From Paraburkholderia panacisoli (GTDB lineage: Bacteria; Pseudomonadota; Gammaproteobacteria; Burkholderiales; Burkholderiaceae): a stretch of 64,000 nt of DNA. The DNA is taken from assembly GCF_008369935.1 (NCBI RefSeq), contig NZ_VTUZ01000033.1:1-64000 (forward strand), read 5' to 3'. The position numbers and the translations under genes were made by a program. Numbering within the stretch: the first letter of the stretch is position 1; every line of letters begins with the position of its first letter. The notes below the pieces were generated by a model, which was given only the letters and a program-made list of their open reading frames with translations, made no database searches and was not told the DNA's origin. Of the stretch, positions 52,834 through 61,406 are shown piece after piece.

Positions 52834-53112
52834 ATGAACTGGATCGTGTATTGCACCGACAAGACTGGCGCGCTCGGGCTTCGCGAAGCCAATACCCCGC
52901 AGCATCGGGCATATCTGGAGACTCGGCCGATCGCGCTTGTTGTATCGGGTCCATTAATGGACGACGCTGGCGAGAACAAGATCGGCAGCTTCTTTATGGT
53001 GGAAGCACAGACACGCGAGGAAGTCGAGGCCTTCAATCGTAACGATCCGTTCTTCGCACTTGGGCTTTGGGACGAAATCAGGATTCACCGTTTCCATCGC
53101 CGCGTAGGCTGA
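52834..53112 (+). CDS. YCII-family protein
   Basis: 92 residues from ATG 52834, with AAGGAG upstream; the longer frame from 52660 has no similarity. The YciI ferredoxin-like fold is evident: NWIVYCTDKTGALGLREANTPQHRAYL, SGPLMDD, GSFFMVEAQTREEVEAFNRNDPF and the final LGLWDEIRIHRFHRRVG. A conserved histidine (TPQHRAYL) and aspartate are in place. YCII proteins include dehydrochlorinases and muconolactone-isomerase-like proteins; function here unknown. Confidence 0.88.
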   Translation: MNWIVYCTDKTGALGLREANTPQHRAYLETRPIALVVSGPLMDDAGENKIGSFFMVEAQTREEVEAFNRNDPFFALGLWDEIRIHRFHRRVG

Positions 53113-53194
53113 ACGACTTGCGACCGGCGCTGCCGATGAGCCGCGAGATGCGGCGCTCATTGTTTGAAGACATCTGCCCGATCCTGTAACGGGA

Positions 53195-53407
53195 GCCTCG
53201 CGGCGTCGGCCTGCGTGACATATTCGACTATGCCTTCGACTGTCCCCGGCTCGATCATGCGTACGACGGGCACATGCTGCTGGCGCTGTCGTATCTGTCG
53301 GAAGTGCATTCGTTTGCTGCGCTGCTTCCTAAACAGGTTTCAGATTCCCTCGCAACTCCGAAAGGGCCAATTGCGGTCATTCGCATAGCACTCAACCCGC
53401 CCCCATA
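53195..53407 (+). pseudogene. Possible LysR effector-domain remnant
   Basis: The frame reads LRDIFDYAFDCPRLDHAYDG, then HMLLALSYLSEVHSFAALLP and KQVSDSLATPKGPIAVIRIA, ending at TAG 53405-53407. The FAALLPKQVSDSL part resembles the 'G-x-x-LLPxxVxxxL' section near the end of LysR effector domains. No start or HTH. A weak, decayed match. Confidence 0.3.
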
Positions 53408-53443
53408 GCGGACCTTCGAGTCCCGAGCCCCTCCTGCGAGCGG

Positions 53444-54316
53444 CTAGAGTTCGACCCGTTCGAGAAATCCCGCGATGACATCATTCACCAGGTCCGGATC
53501 CGTAATTGGACCCATATGGCCAAGATTCTCGAACTCCACGACTTCGACTCGCGGCAGCGCAGCCGTAAGAAGCCGTGCTACACCATGAGCCGAGGGCGTC
53601 GAGCGCTTGCCAACCATGTAGAGGACCGGAATATCGAGCGACCGGAATGCCGTCAATGGTGTGGGCTCGGTGAACAATGCGTGCGCCCATCTACGCACAT
53701 TTGTCACCGACGCGACGATTGGAGACTTGCGTAGTTCTGGAGTCTGCTTCCAGCTACCCGTTCCCATCCAGTAGTCAATGAACCGCTCGGCGGCGGCATC
53801 CTGGTGTCCCGCGTCGAGGGCGACGCTTGCATCAGCTACTGCCTTGCGGATTCCCTCAGCCTCGTTCGGCGCAGGTGTCTCTGCGTCGATGAGCGAGAAC
53901 AGTGTTGGTTCGTAGAGGGCCATTGCATGTACACGACGGGGATTAGCGAGCGCCGTGACAAACGCCACTGCGGCGCCGTACGAATGACCAATCAGCGCCA
54001 GCGGTGAACCGGCTCTGGAGAGAACCGGCTCGATGAGTTCCATTTCATCGCGAAGGCTAATGACCCGGTCCGAAGGCCATTGCGGACTTTTGCCGGCACC
54101 ATAAGAGTCGGGAGCGAAAACGTGGAATTGTGGCGCCAGCCGATCAATCAGGGCCCGCCACTGCCCGGAGGTGCTTGCGTTCGAGTGTAAGCATACGACG
54201 CCCGGGCCAACTCCTGCCTCACGGAAATATGGCTCAGGCTGACCAGCCGCGTTGTCTGGCGTGGTGGGAACCGGCGGCCGTTTCGTTGACGGCGTGCATG
54301 CAGCGGTGAGGGTCAT
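53444..54316 (-). CDS. Alpha/beta hydrolase
   Basis: 290 residues. A hydrophilic N-terminal extension (1-28) precedes the fold. VVCLHSNASTSGQW (about 40-53), the strand FHVFAPDSYGAGKSP, the elbow GHSYGA with S112, a late aspartate region and GHMGPITDPD (catalytic H) near the end are all recognisable. Substrate is unknown. The N-terminal region includes a Cys-containing stretch (LTAACTPS) that looks a little like a lipobox, but no real signal peptide is visible. Confidence 0.87.
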   Translation of the reverse strand: MTLTAACTPSTKRPPVPTTPDNAAGQPEPYFREAGVGPGVVCLHSNASTSGQWRALIDRLAPQFHVFAPDSYGAGKSPQWPSDRVISLRDEMELIEPVLSRAGSPLALIGHSYGAAVAFVTALANPRRVHAMALYEPTLFSLIDAETPAPNEAEGIRKAVADASVALDAGHQDAAAERFIDYWMGTGSWKQTPELRKSPIVASVTNVRRWAHALFTEPTPLTAFRSLDIPVLYMVGKRSTPSAHGVARLLTAALPRVEVVEFENLGHMGPITDPDLVNDVIAGFLERVEL

Positions 54317-54539
54317 GTTTCGTCATCCTTAAATCAAGTGGACGGTCAGATGCAGTCGCATCGACCGCATCCACTATTCGCTGAGCACGCGAGCGATGCA
54401 TCACCGGTCGCCGGCATATTTGCTCTCGCATCCCGAGTCGTTGGCGGACTGGATTGAACGTCTGCCGCGCAACATGTCGGCCGTCGGTCGTGGTACGGCA
54501 AGGAGCTGTCGCTGGTCCTGCGACGGCCTTGTTGTTTCG
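54317..54539. other. Intergenic region
   Basis: No supported gene; it separates the minus-strand hydrolase start from the DUF3563 gene and probably contains the hydrolase promoter. Confidence 0.4.
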
Positions 54540-54677
54540 CTAGCCGTTGGTCTCGATCGAACGCATGCGGCGTTCCAAGTCGCATATATCGACCGACGAC
54601 TCGAGGTATGCGTCACGGCGACTATATTCAGCGCGTTCAAGCAAGTTGCGGAACGTCTTGGCAAGGAATGCAAGCAT
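54540..54677 (-). CDS. DUF3563 small protein
   Basis: 45 residues, too short for most gene finders. ATG 54677 is preceded by TGGAG seven bases upstream. The sequence MLAFLAKTFRNLL, then ERAEYSRRDAYLESSVDICD and LERRMRSIE follows the DUF3563 pattern (a short helix, RRDAYL, xSxDxxDLERRMR). The family is abundant in Burkholderia and related genera and has no known function. Stop TAG is at 54540-54542. Confidence 0.8.
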   Translation of the reverse strand: MLAFLAKTFRNLLERAEYSRRDAYLESSVDICDLERRMRSIETNG

Positions 54678-54999
54678 GGTCTACTCCAGTAGCTCGGTTC
54701 CGGTCTCGGTGGCGGCTGCCGCAGACTTCGGATAACTACACAACTTGACCGCCGTACTTCCGCATCGACCATGCGACCTTGCGGCTTTTTTCAAAGCCCT
54801 AGCTGATGGCCGTGTTGGCCTCCTCTGACGATGCGAGGGAAAAGTGTCGTCTGTTCACTCACGCTTTTTAGCAATAGTTCGGACACCACAGACAGAACGT
54901 GTCGACTGTTTGCGTGGCCGATCGGCGCCGTTAATCCCGATCGGTGCCATTCAAACGGCCGGCACGTACGGTAAGACGGTTCGCCACGACAGCGCTGCA
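54678..54999. other. Intergenic region, no supported gene
   Basis: 322 bases between the DUF3563 start and the methyltransferase stop. It includes the DUF3563 promoter; nothing else is recognisable. Confidence 0.4.
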
Positions 55000-55833
55000 T
55001 CACTTCCGGTCGATCACCACCTCAAGGTACTCGCTCGGCAGCACCAGCGTACCGTCGCCCGAACGATTGCGGCTTTCCATGAGAGTCAGCAAGTCCTGGG
55101 TGAAGCCGGCTTGCGTCTCGGCATCGAGCGCGCCGAATGTCTTGTTCAACGGGCCGTAGTAGGCGCGGAACACTTCGATCCAGTGTGCCGGCGAGAGGTA
55201 GCGAAAGGCGAACTCGCGGCGGGTCGTGTGGATTTCCTGCGCGGTTTCGCCGAAGAGTTCTTCGAGTCTTGCCTTCGTGCCCCACAGTGCCGGCGATTTG
55301 ACGCCCGGCGCGGGTGGCACGTACTTGCCGATCGTCTTGAACAGTTGTCCGATGAAGCTCTCCGGCGTCCAGTTCGCCAGACCGATCCTGCCACCAGGCT
55401 TGCACACGCGCGCGAGTTCGGCGGCGGCTTTGTCCTGGTCCGGCGTGAACATCACACCGAAGGTGGACATCACGACATCGAACGACGCGTCGGGAAACGG
55501 CAAGTTTTCGGCGTCAGCCTTCTGGAACTGGATCGTGTGGCCTTCGGCCTGCGCGCGCATCCGCCCGGATTCGAGCAGTGAGGACACGTAGTCGGTGGAG
55601 GTCACGTCGCACCAGCGGCGCGCGGCGGCGAGGGTGGCATTGCCGTTACCGGCGGCGACATCGAGCACGCGGCTGCCTGCGCGCAGATCGAGTGCTTCGC
55701 ACAACTGCTCACCGACGATCTGCAGGGTGGTTCCGACGACCGCATAGTTGCCTGTGGACCAGGCGGCTTGCTGGCGGGTCTTGACTGCGGCGAGATCGAC
55801 AACGGGTGAGGAAACGGATGCGAGTTCGGACAT
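55000..55833 (-). CDS. Class I SAM-dependent methyltransferase
   Basis: 277 residues from ATG 55833 (AGGAG upstream; ATG 55890 adds 19 basic residues without similarity). The SAM motif I is GSRVLDVAAGNGNATLAAAR (about 60-79), the acidic end of strand two is VTSTDYV, motif II FPDASFDVVMSTFGVMFTPD and motif III PGGRIGLANW. It belongs to the UbiE/Methyltransf_11 type. Acceptor unknown. Confidence 0.9.
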   Translation of the reverse strand: MSELASVSSPVVDLAAVKTRQQAAWSTGNYAVVGTTLQIVGEQLCEALDLRAGSRVLDVAAGNGNATLAAARRWCDVTSTDYVSSLLESGRMRAQAEGHTIQFQKADAENLPFPDASFDVVMSTFGVMFTPDQDKAAAELARVCKPGGRIGLANWTPESFIGQLFKTIGKYVPPAPGVKSPALWGTKARLEELFGETAQEIHTTRREFAFRYLSPAHWIEVFRAYYGPLNKTFGALDAETQAGFTQDLLTLMESRNRSGDGTLVLPSEYLEVVIDRK

Positions 55834-55984
55834 GACTGTACTCCTGGTGGATTTGGACGGGAACCTGCTTTTCGTACGGCAGCGCGGCACCTTTGTCCGT
55901 CCTGCTGGCTATGGCCTGCAAAGAAGAGCCGGCAGGACGGCAACTGGGGCCGCTCGGACAATGGCCCTTGATGCGTCAAATGGG

Positions 55985-56270
55985 CTATTCGGCTGCCGTG
56001 ATACCCGAGCCACCCAGTTCTTTCGAAACGTCCTTCATCTTCGGCAGGCCGTCCTTCATTCGAAGTTTCGTCTGCTGATAGTGGACATGGACGGCGGCGT
56101 CGTAAGGGAAGTCTGGAATAGCCGCTGCATACATGTCCGTTGACAGGTCCCGCCGACCAGCTCCGACATGAATCGCAATGGCAATCGCCCATTGCGGCTG
56201 GCTCACCACTGACCGTGAGTTGAACCGCGCCACAAAAGCAACCGCCTTTGTAAGTGCTCTCGTTACTCAC
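55985..56270 (-). pseudogene. GFA-family (formaldehyde-activating-like) gene with internal deletion
   Basis: From ATG 56270 the frame gives the GFA N-terminus: YKGGCFCGAVQLTVSGEP, then CHCDSCRSWSAGPVN with the zinc cysteines. The match then breaks, and in another frame resumes with TDMYAAAIPDFPYDAAVHVH, YQQTKLRMKDGLPKMKDV and KELGGSG to a stop at 55985, the normal C-terminus. The middle (about 40-50 residues, including the second zinc-cysteine pair) is missing and the frame is broken. A recent loss, since both ends are still well preserved. Confidence 0.7.
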
Positions 56271-56441
56271 GATGTGTCGTCCTGGTGGTTTGCAGTGAAT
56301 CGTCCGCTTCCGTCGTCGAAACCCTGAAAGGGATTTGTTATGCGATCACGTGGGTGCTAGTATCAGCTCGTAAGTCATATCGATGAATGCCCAGGCGTCC
56401 AGATCTCTTGTGTAGGACGCCGGGATTTGCGGACGCTGTTA

Positions 56442-57473
56442 ATGGATGCCCTTTCCGACGTCCTTCGGGTTGTGCGGCTAAGCGGTGCCGTGTACCTCAA
56501 CGGAGACTTCACCACACCTTGGTGCCTGTTTGGCCAGGCGGATGCGGCCCTTTGCGCTGCCTTTCTGCCAGGATCAGAACGCGTGGTTTCGTACCATCTG
56601 ATCACCGAAGGCAGTTGTTCAGCGCGACTGGCAGATGAACCCGGCTCGGCTATTCACCTCAATGCTGGCGAACTGCTGGTGGTGCCACAGGGCGAACCAC
56701 ATATTTTCGGAAGCGCATTAGACCTTTCCCCTGCGCTCGCGGGCCCCCTTCTGGCCATTCAGATGGAGACGGCACCAGGCCAGGTGATGACACTCTCCTA
56801 TGGCGGGGGCGGGCCACCAACGCGTGTGGTGTGCGGCTTTCTGGCCTGCGACGGTACGTTGGGGAACCCGTTGCTGTCCTCGCTGCCGCGGCTCTTCAAG
56901 ATCGATATGCGCAACGATCCTCAATCGGCATGGCTTGAATCATCACTTCGATTCGCTGTCGCCGAAGCGGCGCGGTGGCGCGCTGGCAGTGCGATTGTTC
57001 TTGCCAGGCTATCCGAACTACTCTTTGTCGAGGCGGTGCGCCGCTGTATCGATACGTTGCCCGCAGACCGGAAGGGATGGCTAGCGGGCGTGCGCGATCG
57101 CTTTGTCGGGCCTGCGCTATCGATGCTTCACGCTCAGCCAGCACACTCCTGGACCGTTGATGAACTCGCGCGAAAAGTGGGACTATCACGCTCGGCGTTA
57201 GCGCAACGGTTCACTGACCTGTTAGGACAGCCCCCAATGCAGTACCTGGCGCGGTGGCGTCTGCAACTCGCCTCGCATGAACTCCTGATCGGGAGCAAGT
57301 CGCTTGCCGCGCTAGCGGAGCAGGTCGGCTACGATTCGGAGCCGGCGTTCAATCGGGCATTCAAGCGCGAATTCGGGATGCCGCCGGCTGCATGGCGAAA
57401 GAGTCATATGGCGCAAATCGATACCGCGTCCGCGAATGCGGCGGGACCCAATGGCGAGATGACGTCTGTTTAG
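56442..57473 (+). CDS. AraC-family regulator (cupin_6 type)
   Basis: 343 residues from ATG 56442. The first ~200 residues are an AraC_binding/cupin_6 sensor (MDALSDVLRVVRLSGAVYLNGDF, LVVPQGEPHIFGS, GGGGPPTRVVCGFLACD, RLSELLFVEAVRR). The C-terminal HTH pair is WTVDELARKVGLSRSALAQRF and SLAALAEQVGYDSEPAFNRAFKREFGMPPAAWRK. This subtype usually controls a nearby dehydrogenase or hydrolase gene; neighbours here are the broken GFA gene on one side and the redox signalling locus on the other, so its target is unclear. Confidence 0.92.
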   Translation: MDALSDVLRVVRLSGAVYLNGDFTTPWCLFGQADAALCAAFLPGSERVVSYHLITEGSCSARLADEPGSAIHLNAGELLVVPQGEPHIFGSALDLSPALAGPLLAIQMETAPGQVMTLSYGGGGPPTRVVCGFLACDGTLGNPLLSSLPRLFKIDMRNDPQSAWLESSLRFAVAEAARWRAGSAIVLARLSELLFVEAVRRCIDTLPADRKGWLAGVRDRFVGPALSMLHAQPAHSWTVDELARKVGLSRSALAQRFTDLLGQPPMQYLARWRLQLASHELLIGSKSLAALAEQVGYDSEPAFNRAFKREFGMPPAAWRKSHMAQIDTASANAAGPNGEMTSV

Positions 57474-57749
57474 CTCGCGAAAATTCGGGCCATTCGTGTG
57501 CGTTGGCAGACGTCAACGCGTGAGAGAGAGCAGGTGATTTTCGCCAGTGACCGCTTCGCTCGCCTTGAGACTCTGTCAAAGTTCAACAACGGCCGTTGTA
57601 CGCCGTTGCGCTGAATGCCCTGACGTTGCGATCGTGACGATGCACCGCGCTGCGCTGTCTTCGCGGTTCGTTGGCGAACGGTTGCACGAAGTTGAATCGC
57701 TGGGCGCGGTCGCCGAAGAACATGGCGCCGGCGCACCGGCGTTCCTCTT
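57474..57749. other. Intergenic region
   Basis: 276 bases between the end of the AraC gene (plus) and the end of the first histidine kinase gene (minus). No gene or clear terminator seen. Confidence 0.35.
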
Positions 57750-59150
57750 CTATTTGCTCGCCGCGCCTCGCGGCGCAAGCGGCAGGCGGACCTGGAACGT
57801 CGTGTGGCCCGGACGCGAATCGACGCGGATCTCGCCGCTGTGCCGCTGGACCACCGTCTGGTATGAGATGTCGAGACCCAGTCCCGTGCCCTGGCCCAAC
57901 GGCTTGGTCGTGAAAAACGGCTCGAACAGGTGCGGCATCACTTGCGGCGCGATGCCAGGCCCGTTGTCGGTGATTTCGATCACGGCTTCGTTCGCGTCGC
58001 GGCCAGTGCGGATGACGATCTCTCCCTTGCCCTCCATCGCGTCGATGGCGTTGTCGATCAGGTTGGTCCATACCTGGTTCAGCTCGCTGCCATACACCAC
58101 CAGCCGCGGCAGGCTACGGTCGTATTCCCTGCGCACGGTGACCCCGTGCTTGAGCCGGTGGTGCATGATGGTAAGCGTATCTTCGATGCCGTCGTGGAGA
58201 TCGACCGCCTGCTGCGGCGCCTGGTCCATGTACGAGTAGGACTTCATCGCTTTGACGATCTCAGAGATGCGTACCGCGCCGCGCCGCGTTTCCTCCACCA
58301 GCGAACGCAGCTCCAGAGTTGTCGCGAGCCACCGGATGCCGGCCGCAAACTGTTCCTCGTTCAGGCGGGCCGCAAGCGGTTCGAGGTCCGCGGGCCCGAT
58401 CCCGATTCGTGCGAGGCACGGCGCCATCAGCCATGGCTTCGCGATGCCGAGCTTCGCCAGCCAGTCGAGAAGCGCGTCCTCGGCCTGGCTCTGCTGCAGC
58501 GCGTCGGCGGCGGGGCCGTTCCCCGGTCCCTTGCGCGCGCCGAGGCTGTCGAGCGCGCTCATCGCGTCCGGCGGAATGTCGCTGTGACTGAGCGCGACCG
58601 CCGCATCCTTCAGCATCGCGAGTGTTTCGACCGCGCAATCCGCCGTGCGCGCCACTGCCGCCGACGGATTGTTCAGCTCATGCGCGAGCCCGGCCGCGAG
58701 GGTGCCTAATGCGGCCAGTTTCTCCCGGTTGCGCACGGCCGCCTCCAGGGTGGTGAGACGATCGAGGGAGCTACGGAAAATCGACCGGCTGAAGGCCTCG
58801 GAGGCCACCAGCAGTTCCTTGAATGCGCGTTCCGGAAGCAGCGCCAGGTGGCCGTCGGTCACGGCGGCGATCGTGCCCGGAGAAGGCGTACCCGCGAGCA
58901 GGGATGCGCCCCCAAAGAAGCTTGGCGCGATGAAACGGTTAGTGGGAATCTGCTTCGCTCCAGAAAACTTCGTGGCCTGGCACTCTCCTTCGAGCACGAC
59001 GAAAAAGACGTGCTTCGTATCGCCTTCACGTGCGAGAAGCTCCCCCGCTTTGACGTCGACTTCCGTCAGGTGTTCGGCCAGCCAGCGCAACTGTTCGTCC
59101 GCCAGATCCGCGAAGGGCGGCACTTCGCGCAGTTTTGCAAGGTCGATCAT
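57750..59150 (-). CDS. Sensor histidine kinase with N-terminal cyclic-nucleotide-binding domain, copy 1
   Basis: 466 residues, no membrane segment. Residues about 10-130 form a CRP-type cNMP-binding barrel (FADLADEQLRWLAEHLTEVDV, FFVVLEGECQA, NRFIAPSFFGGASLL). A short linker leads to the H-box LAAGLAHELNNPSAA with H157, then about 110 residues unlike standard kinases, and the ATPase domain: N-box NLIDNAIDAM, D-box NGPGIAP and G-box GTGLGLDIS. It is cytosolic and should pass phosphate to a receiver, most likely that of the fused flavoprotein encoded next to it (ATGA overlap with its stop). A close paralogue is at 61407-62819. Confidence 0.92.
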   Translation of the reverse strand: MIDLAKLREVPPFADLADEQLRWLAEHLTEVDVKAGELLAREGDTKHVFFVVLEGECQATKFSGAKQIPTNRFIAPSFFGGASLLAGTPSPGTIAAVTDGHLALLPERAFKELLVASEAFSRSIFRSSLDRLTTLEAAVRNREKLAALGTLAAGLAHELNNPSAAVARTADCAVETLAMLKDAAVALSHSDIPPDAMSALDSLGARKGPGNGPAADALQQSQAEDALLDWLAKLGIAKPWLMAPCLARIGIGPADLEPLAARLNEEQFAAGIRWLATTLELRSLVEETRRGAVRISEIVKAMKSYSYMDQAPQQAVDLHDGIEDTLTIMHHRLKHGVTVRREYDRSLPRLVVYGSELNQVWTNLIDNAIDAMEGKGEIVIRTGRDANEAVIEITDNGPGIAPQVMPHLFEPFFTTKPLGQGTGLGLDISYQTVVQRHSGEIRVDSRPGHTTFQVRLPLAPRGAASK

Positions 59151-60808
59151 AGGGTGGCCAGGTATTGATGAACCAGATGCACGGTGATCGAGCCTTCGCC
59201 CACGGCTGCCGCGACGCGCTTGATCGAGCCGGCGCGCACGTCACCCGCTGCAAAGATGCCGGGCACGCTCGTCTCCAGCAGGAAGGGGTCGCGAGCCAGC
59301 GGCCAGCCCCTCGGGCGCTTGCCGTCCGTGAGCAACGCGCGCCCGGTCACCACGAAGCCGTAGTCGTCGCGCTCCACGACATTGCCGAGCCATTCGGTGC
59401 AAGGCTCGGCACCAATGCAGATGAACAGGGCGCCAGCCGGGACGACTTCGATCGCGCTTGTGTTGACATCGCGCAACGCAATTTCCGATAGATGGCCTTG
59501 TCCGTCGACGCTGTCCACCAGGGTATGAGGGCGCACGCTGATGTTCGGCGTCTCGTCGATCTCGTCGATCAGGTAGCGCGAGACCCCGGCACTGAGCGAC
59601 GGGCCACGGCACACGATCACCACATTGCGCGCGTACTTGCAGAGGAACATCGCGGCCTGGCCGGCCGAATTGCTCGCGCCAACCACGTAGATGCCCTGAT
59701 TCGCGCAGCAGACCGCTTCGGTCATCGCCGCGCCGTAGTAAACGCCCGCTCCCGTGAGACGCGCCACGCCGGGGGCGTCGAGCTTTCGGTACGACACACC
59801 GCTCGCCACCACGAGCGCGTGGCAACTCACCTCCGAGCCGTCGGAAAGGGTGACGAACTTGTAGGGACCTTCCACCCGTGTGCCGACCGCCCGCTGGGTC
59901 AGGATGATCTCGGCGCCGAAGCGCTTCGCCTGGGTGAGGGCGCGCCGCGACAGCTCCGCGCCGCTCACGCCGGCGGGGAACCCGAGGTAGTTCTCGATGC
60001 GGGAGCTGGTCCCCGCCTGTCCGCCCGGCGCTTCGTGCTCGATGATGGCCGACTTCAAGCCCTCCGACGCACCGTACACGGCAGCCGCCAGTCCCGCCGG
60101 TCCGCCGCCCACGATCAGCATGTCGTAAAAGGGCATGGTCGAATGGGTGACGAGTCCGACCTTGTCGGCGATCTGCGCAATCGTCGGGCGGCTCAGCGCC
60201 GAGCCGTCTTCGAAAATCAGCACCGGAAGCTGGCTCGCGGCGGCATCGAGTGAACTCAGCAAGACGTCAGCCTCGCCGCCGCTCGCCACGTCCAGCCATT
60301 TGTATGGAATATGGTTGCGCGCCATGAAGTCGCGCAGCTGGTGGCCCAGCGGCGACCAGGGATGGTCGATCAGGCGGATCCCCTTAAAAGTGCTGCGCCA
60401 CGCGGTCTGCCAGGCTTCGAGCAGATCGTCGAGCACCGGGTAGAAAGTGAGCTCCGGCGGGTGCCAGGGCTTCAGCAGGTAATAGTCGAGCCGTACCTTG
60501 TTGATCGCGCGGATCGCGACGTCGGTGTCGGCGTACGCCGTCAGCAGCACCCGCTTGGCTTCGGGAAATAGCGCGATCGCCTGCTCGAGGAACTCGATGC
60601 CGCTCATTTGCGGCATGCGCTGGTCGACGAGGAACAGGGCGACCGAGCGGTTCAGCAAGCGCAGCTGATGAGCCGCTTCGAGCGCTGCCTGCCCCGATCC
60701 GGCACGCACGATCAGATAGTGCTCGCCGTATCCGAGCCGCAGGTCGCGCGCGACTGCGTCAACCACTTCCGGGTCGTCGTCGACCGCGATGATGACTGGC
60801 TTGTCCAT
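59147..60808 (-). CDS. Fused response regulator / thioredoxin-reductase-like flavoprotein
   Basis: 553 residues if started at ATG 60808 (the frame is open to 60892; starts at 60853 and 60892 are possible). Receiver domain 1-120 with acidic pocket D10-D12, phospho-acceptor D62 (VDQRMP), T90 and K113. Residues about 150-220 resemble a glutaredoxin-like fold without CxxC (RDFMARNHIPYKWLDV, LPVLIFEDGSALSRPT). From 229 a thioredoxin-reductase module follows: FAD loop GGGPAGLAA (234-242), PGGQAGTSSRIENYLGFP, NADPH turn VVGASNSAGQAA. The usual redox CxxC of TrxR is replaced by AMTEAVCCANQG (C367-C368). The 3' end overlaps the kinase gene by 4 bases. Known as a fused type in Burkholderiales; physiological role unknown. 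Confidence 0.9.
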   Translation of the reverse strand: MDKPVIIAVDDDPEVVDAVARDLRLGYGEHYLIVRAGSGQAALEAAHQLRLLNRSVALFLVDQRMPQMSGIEFLEQAIALFPEAKRVLLTAYADTDVAIRAINKVRLDYYLLKPWHPPELTFYPVLDDLLEAWQTAWRSTFKGIRLIDHPWSPLGHQLRDFMARNHIPYKWLDVASGGEADVLLSSLDAAASQLPVLIFEDGSALSRPTIAQIADKVGLVTHSTMPFYDMLIVGGGPAGLAAAVYGASEGLKSAIIEHEAPGGQAGTSSRIENYLGFPAGVSGAELSRRALTQAKRFGAEIILTQRAVGTRVEGPYKFVTLSDGSEVSCHALVVASGVSYRKLDAPGVARLTGAGVYYGAAMTEAVCCANQGIYVVGASNSAGQAAMFLCKYARNVVIVCRGPSLSAGVSRYLIDEIDETPNISVRPHTLVDSVDGQGHLSEIALRDVNTSAIEVVPAGALFICIGAEPCTEWLGNVVERDDYGFVVTGRALLTDGKRPRGWPLARDPFLLETSVPGIFAAGDVRAGSIKRVAAAVGEGSITVHLVHQYLATL

Positions 60809-61406
60809 GTTGTTTGCGGACTCGATAGCGGCGCCGGCCAACGGACTGGACATGATCGGATGCGGGGTCGGCCGGGGAACGGCTGATCTCATGCGGCCCG
60901 CCGCAGTGTACTTATGACTCTACAAGCCTAGCACTTTGGCCCGGCGTTGCCAGATCGGTCTTTGCGGCGTGCTTTACCGCCTGCATCACGGCCCGCCTTG
61001 CGGCCGGCACTTCCCGCCGGCTTTTGCGGGTTTCCGCCCGATTCGGAATCGAAGAGCAAGTATTTGAACATGCATGCAGCGATTGATTGATGCACTGCAC
61101 ACCGCCGAAACCTGCATCAATCCAAGGCCTGCCTGCGCGCGCCGGATCGAACGACGTCTGATGTGAACCGAATATCTGGCATCACCCGGAATGCATATGA
61201 TAGGTATAGGCGGGTGGCTTCCAACACCCAATCATGGGAACAATACACGGGACCATTCGCCTGCTGTTTCGCCGCGATGCGCAGTCAATGGGGCTGACCG
61301 GGCAGATGTCGTCCTGGCTGGAGGCCGCGGCCGTGCGCTCGCGGGAAACGACCGGATGACGGCACCGCTTCCTCGCCTGTATTGACTCGCGAGGCGGGAG
61401 CGAATC
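60809..61406. promoter_or_regulatory. Divergent region between the flavoprotein and the second kinase
   Basis: About 600 bases (or 514 if the flavoprotein starts at 60892) between divergent transcripts. No gene supported. It should hold the promoters of both arms of the redox signalling locus. Confidence 0.4.
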
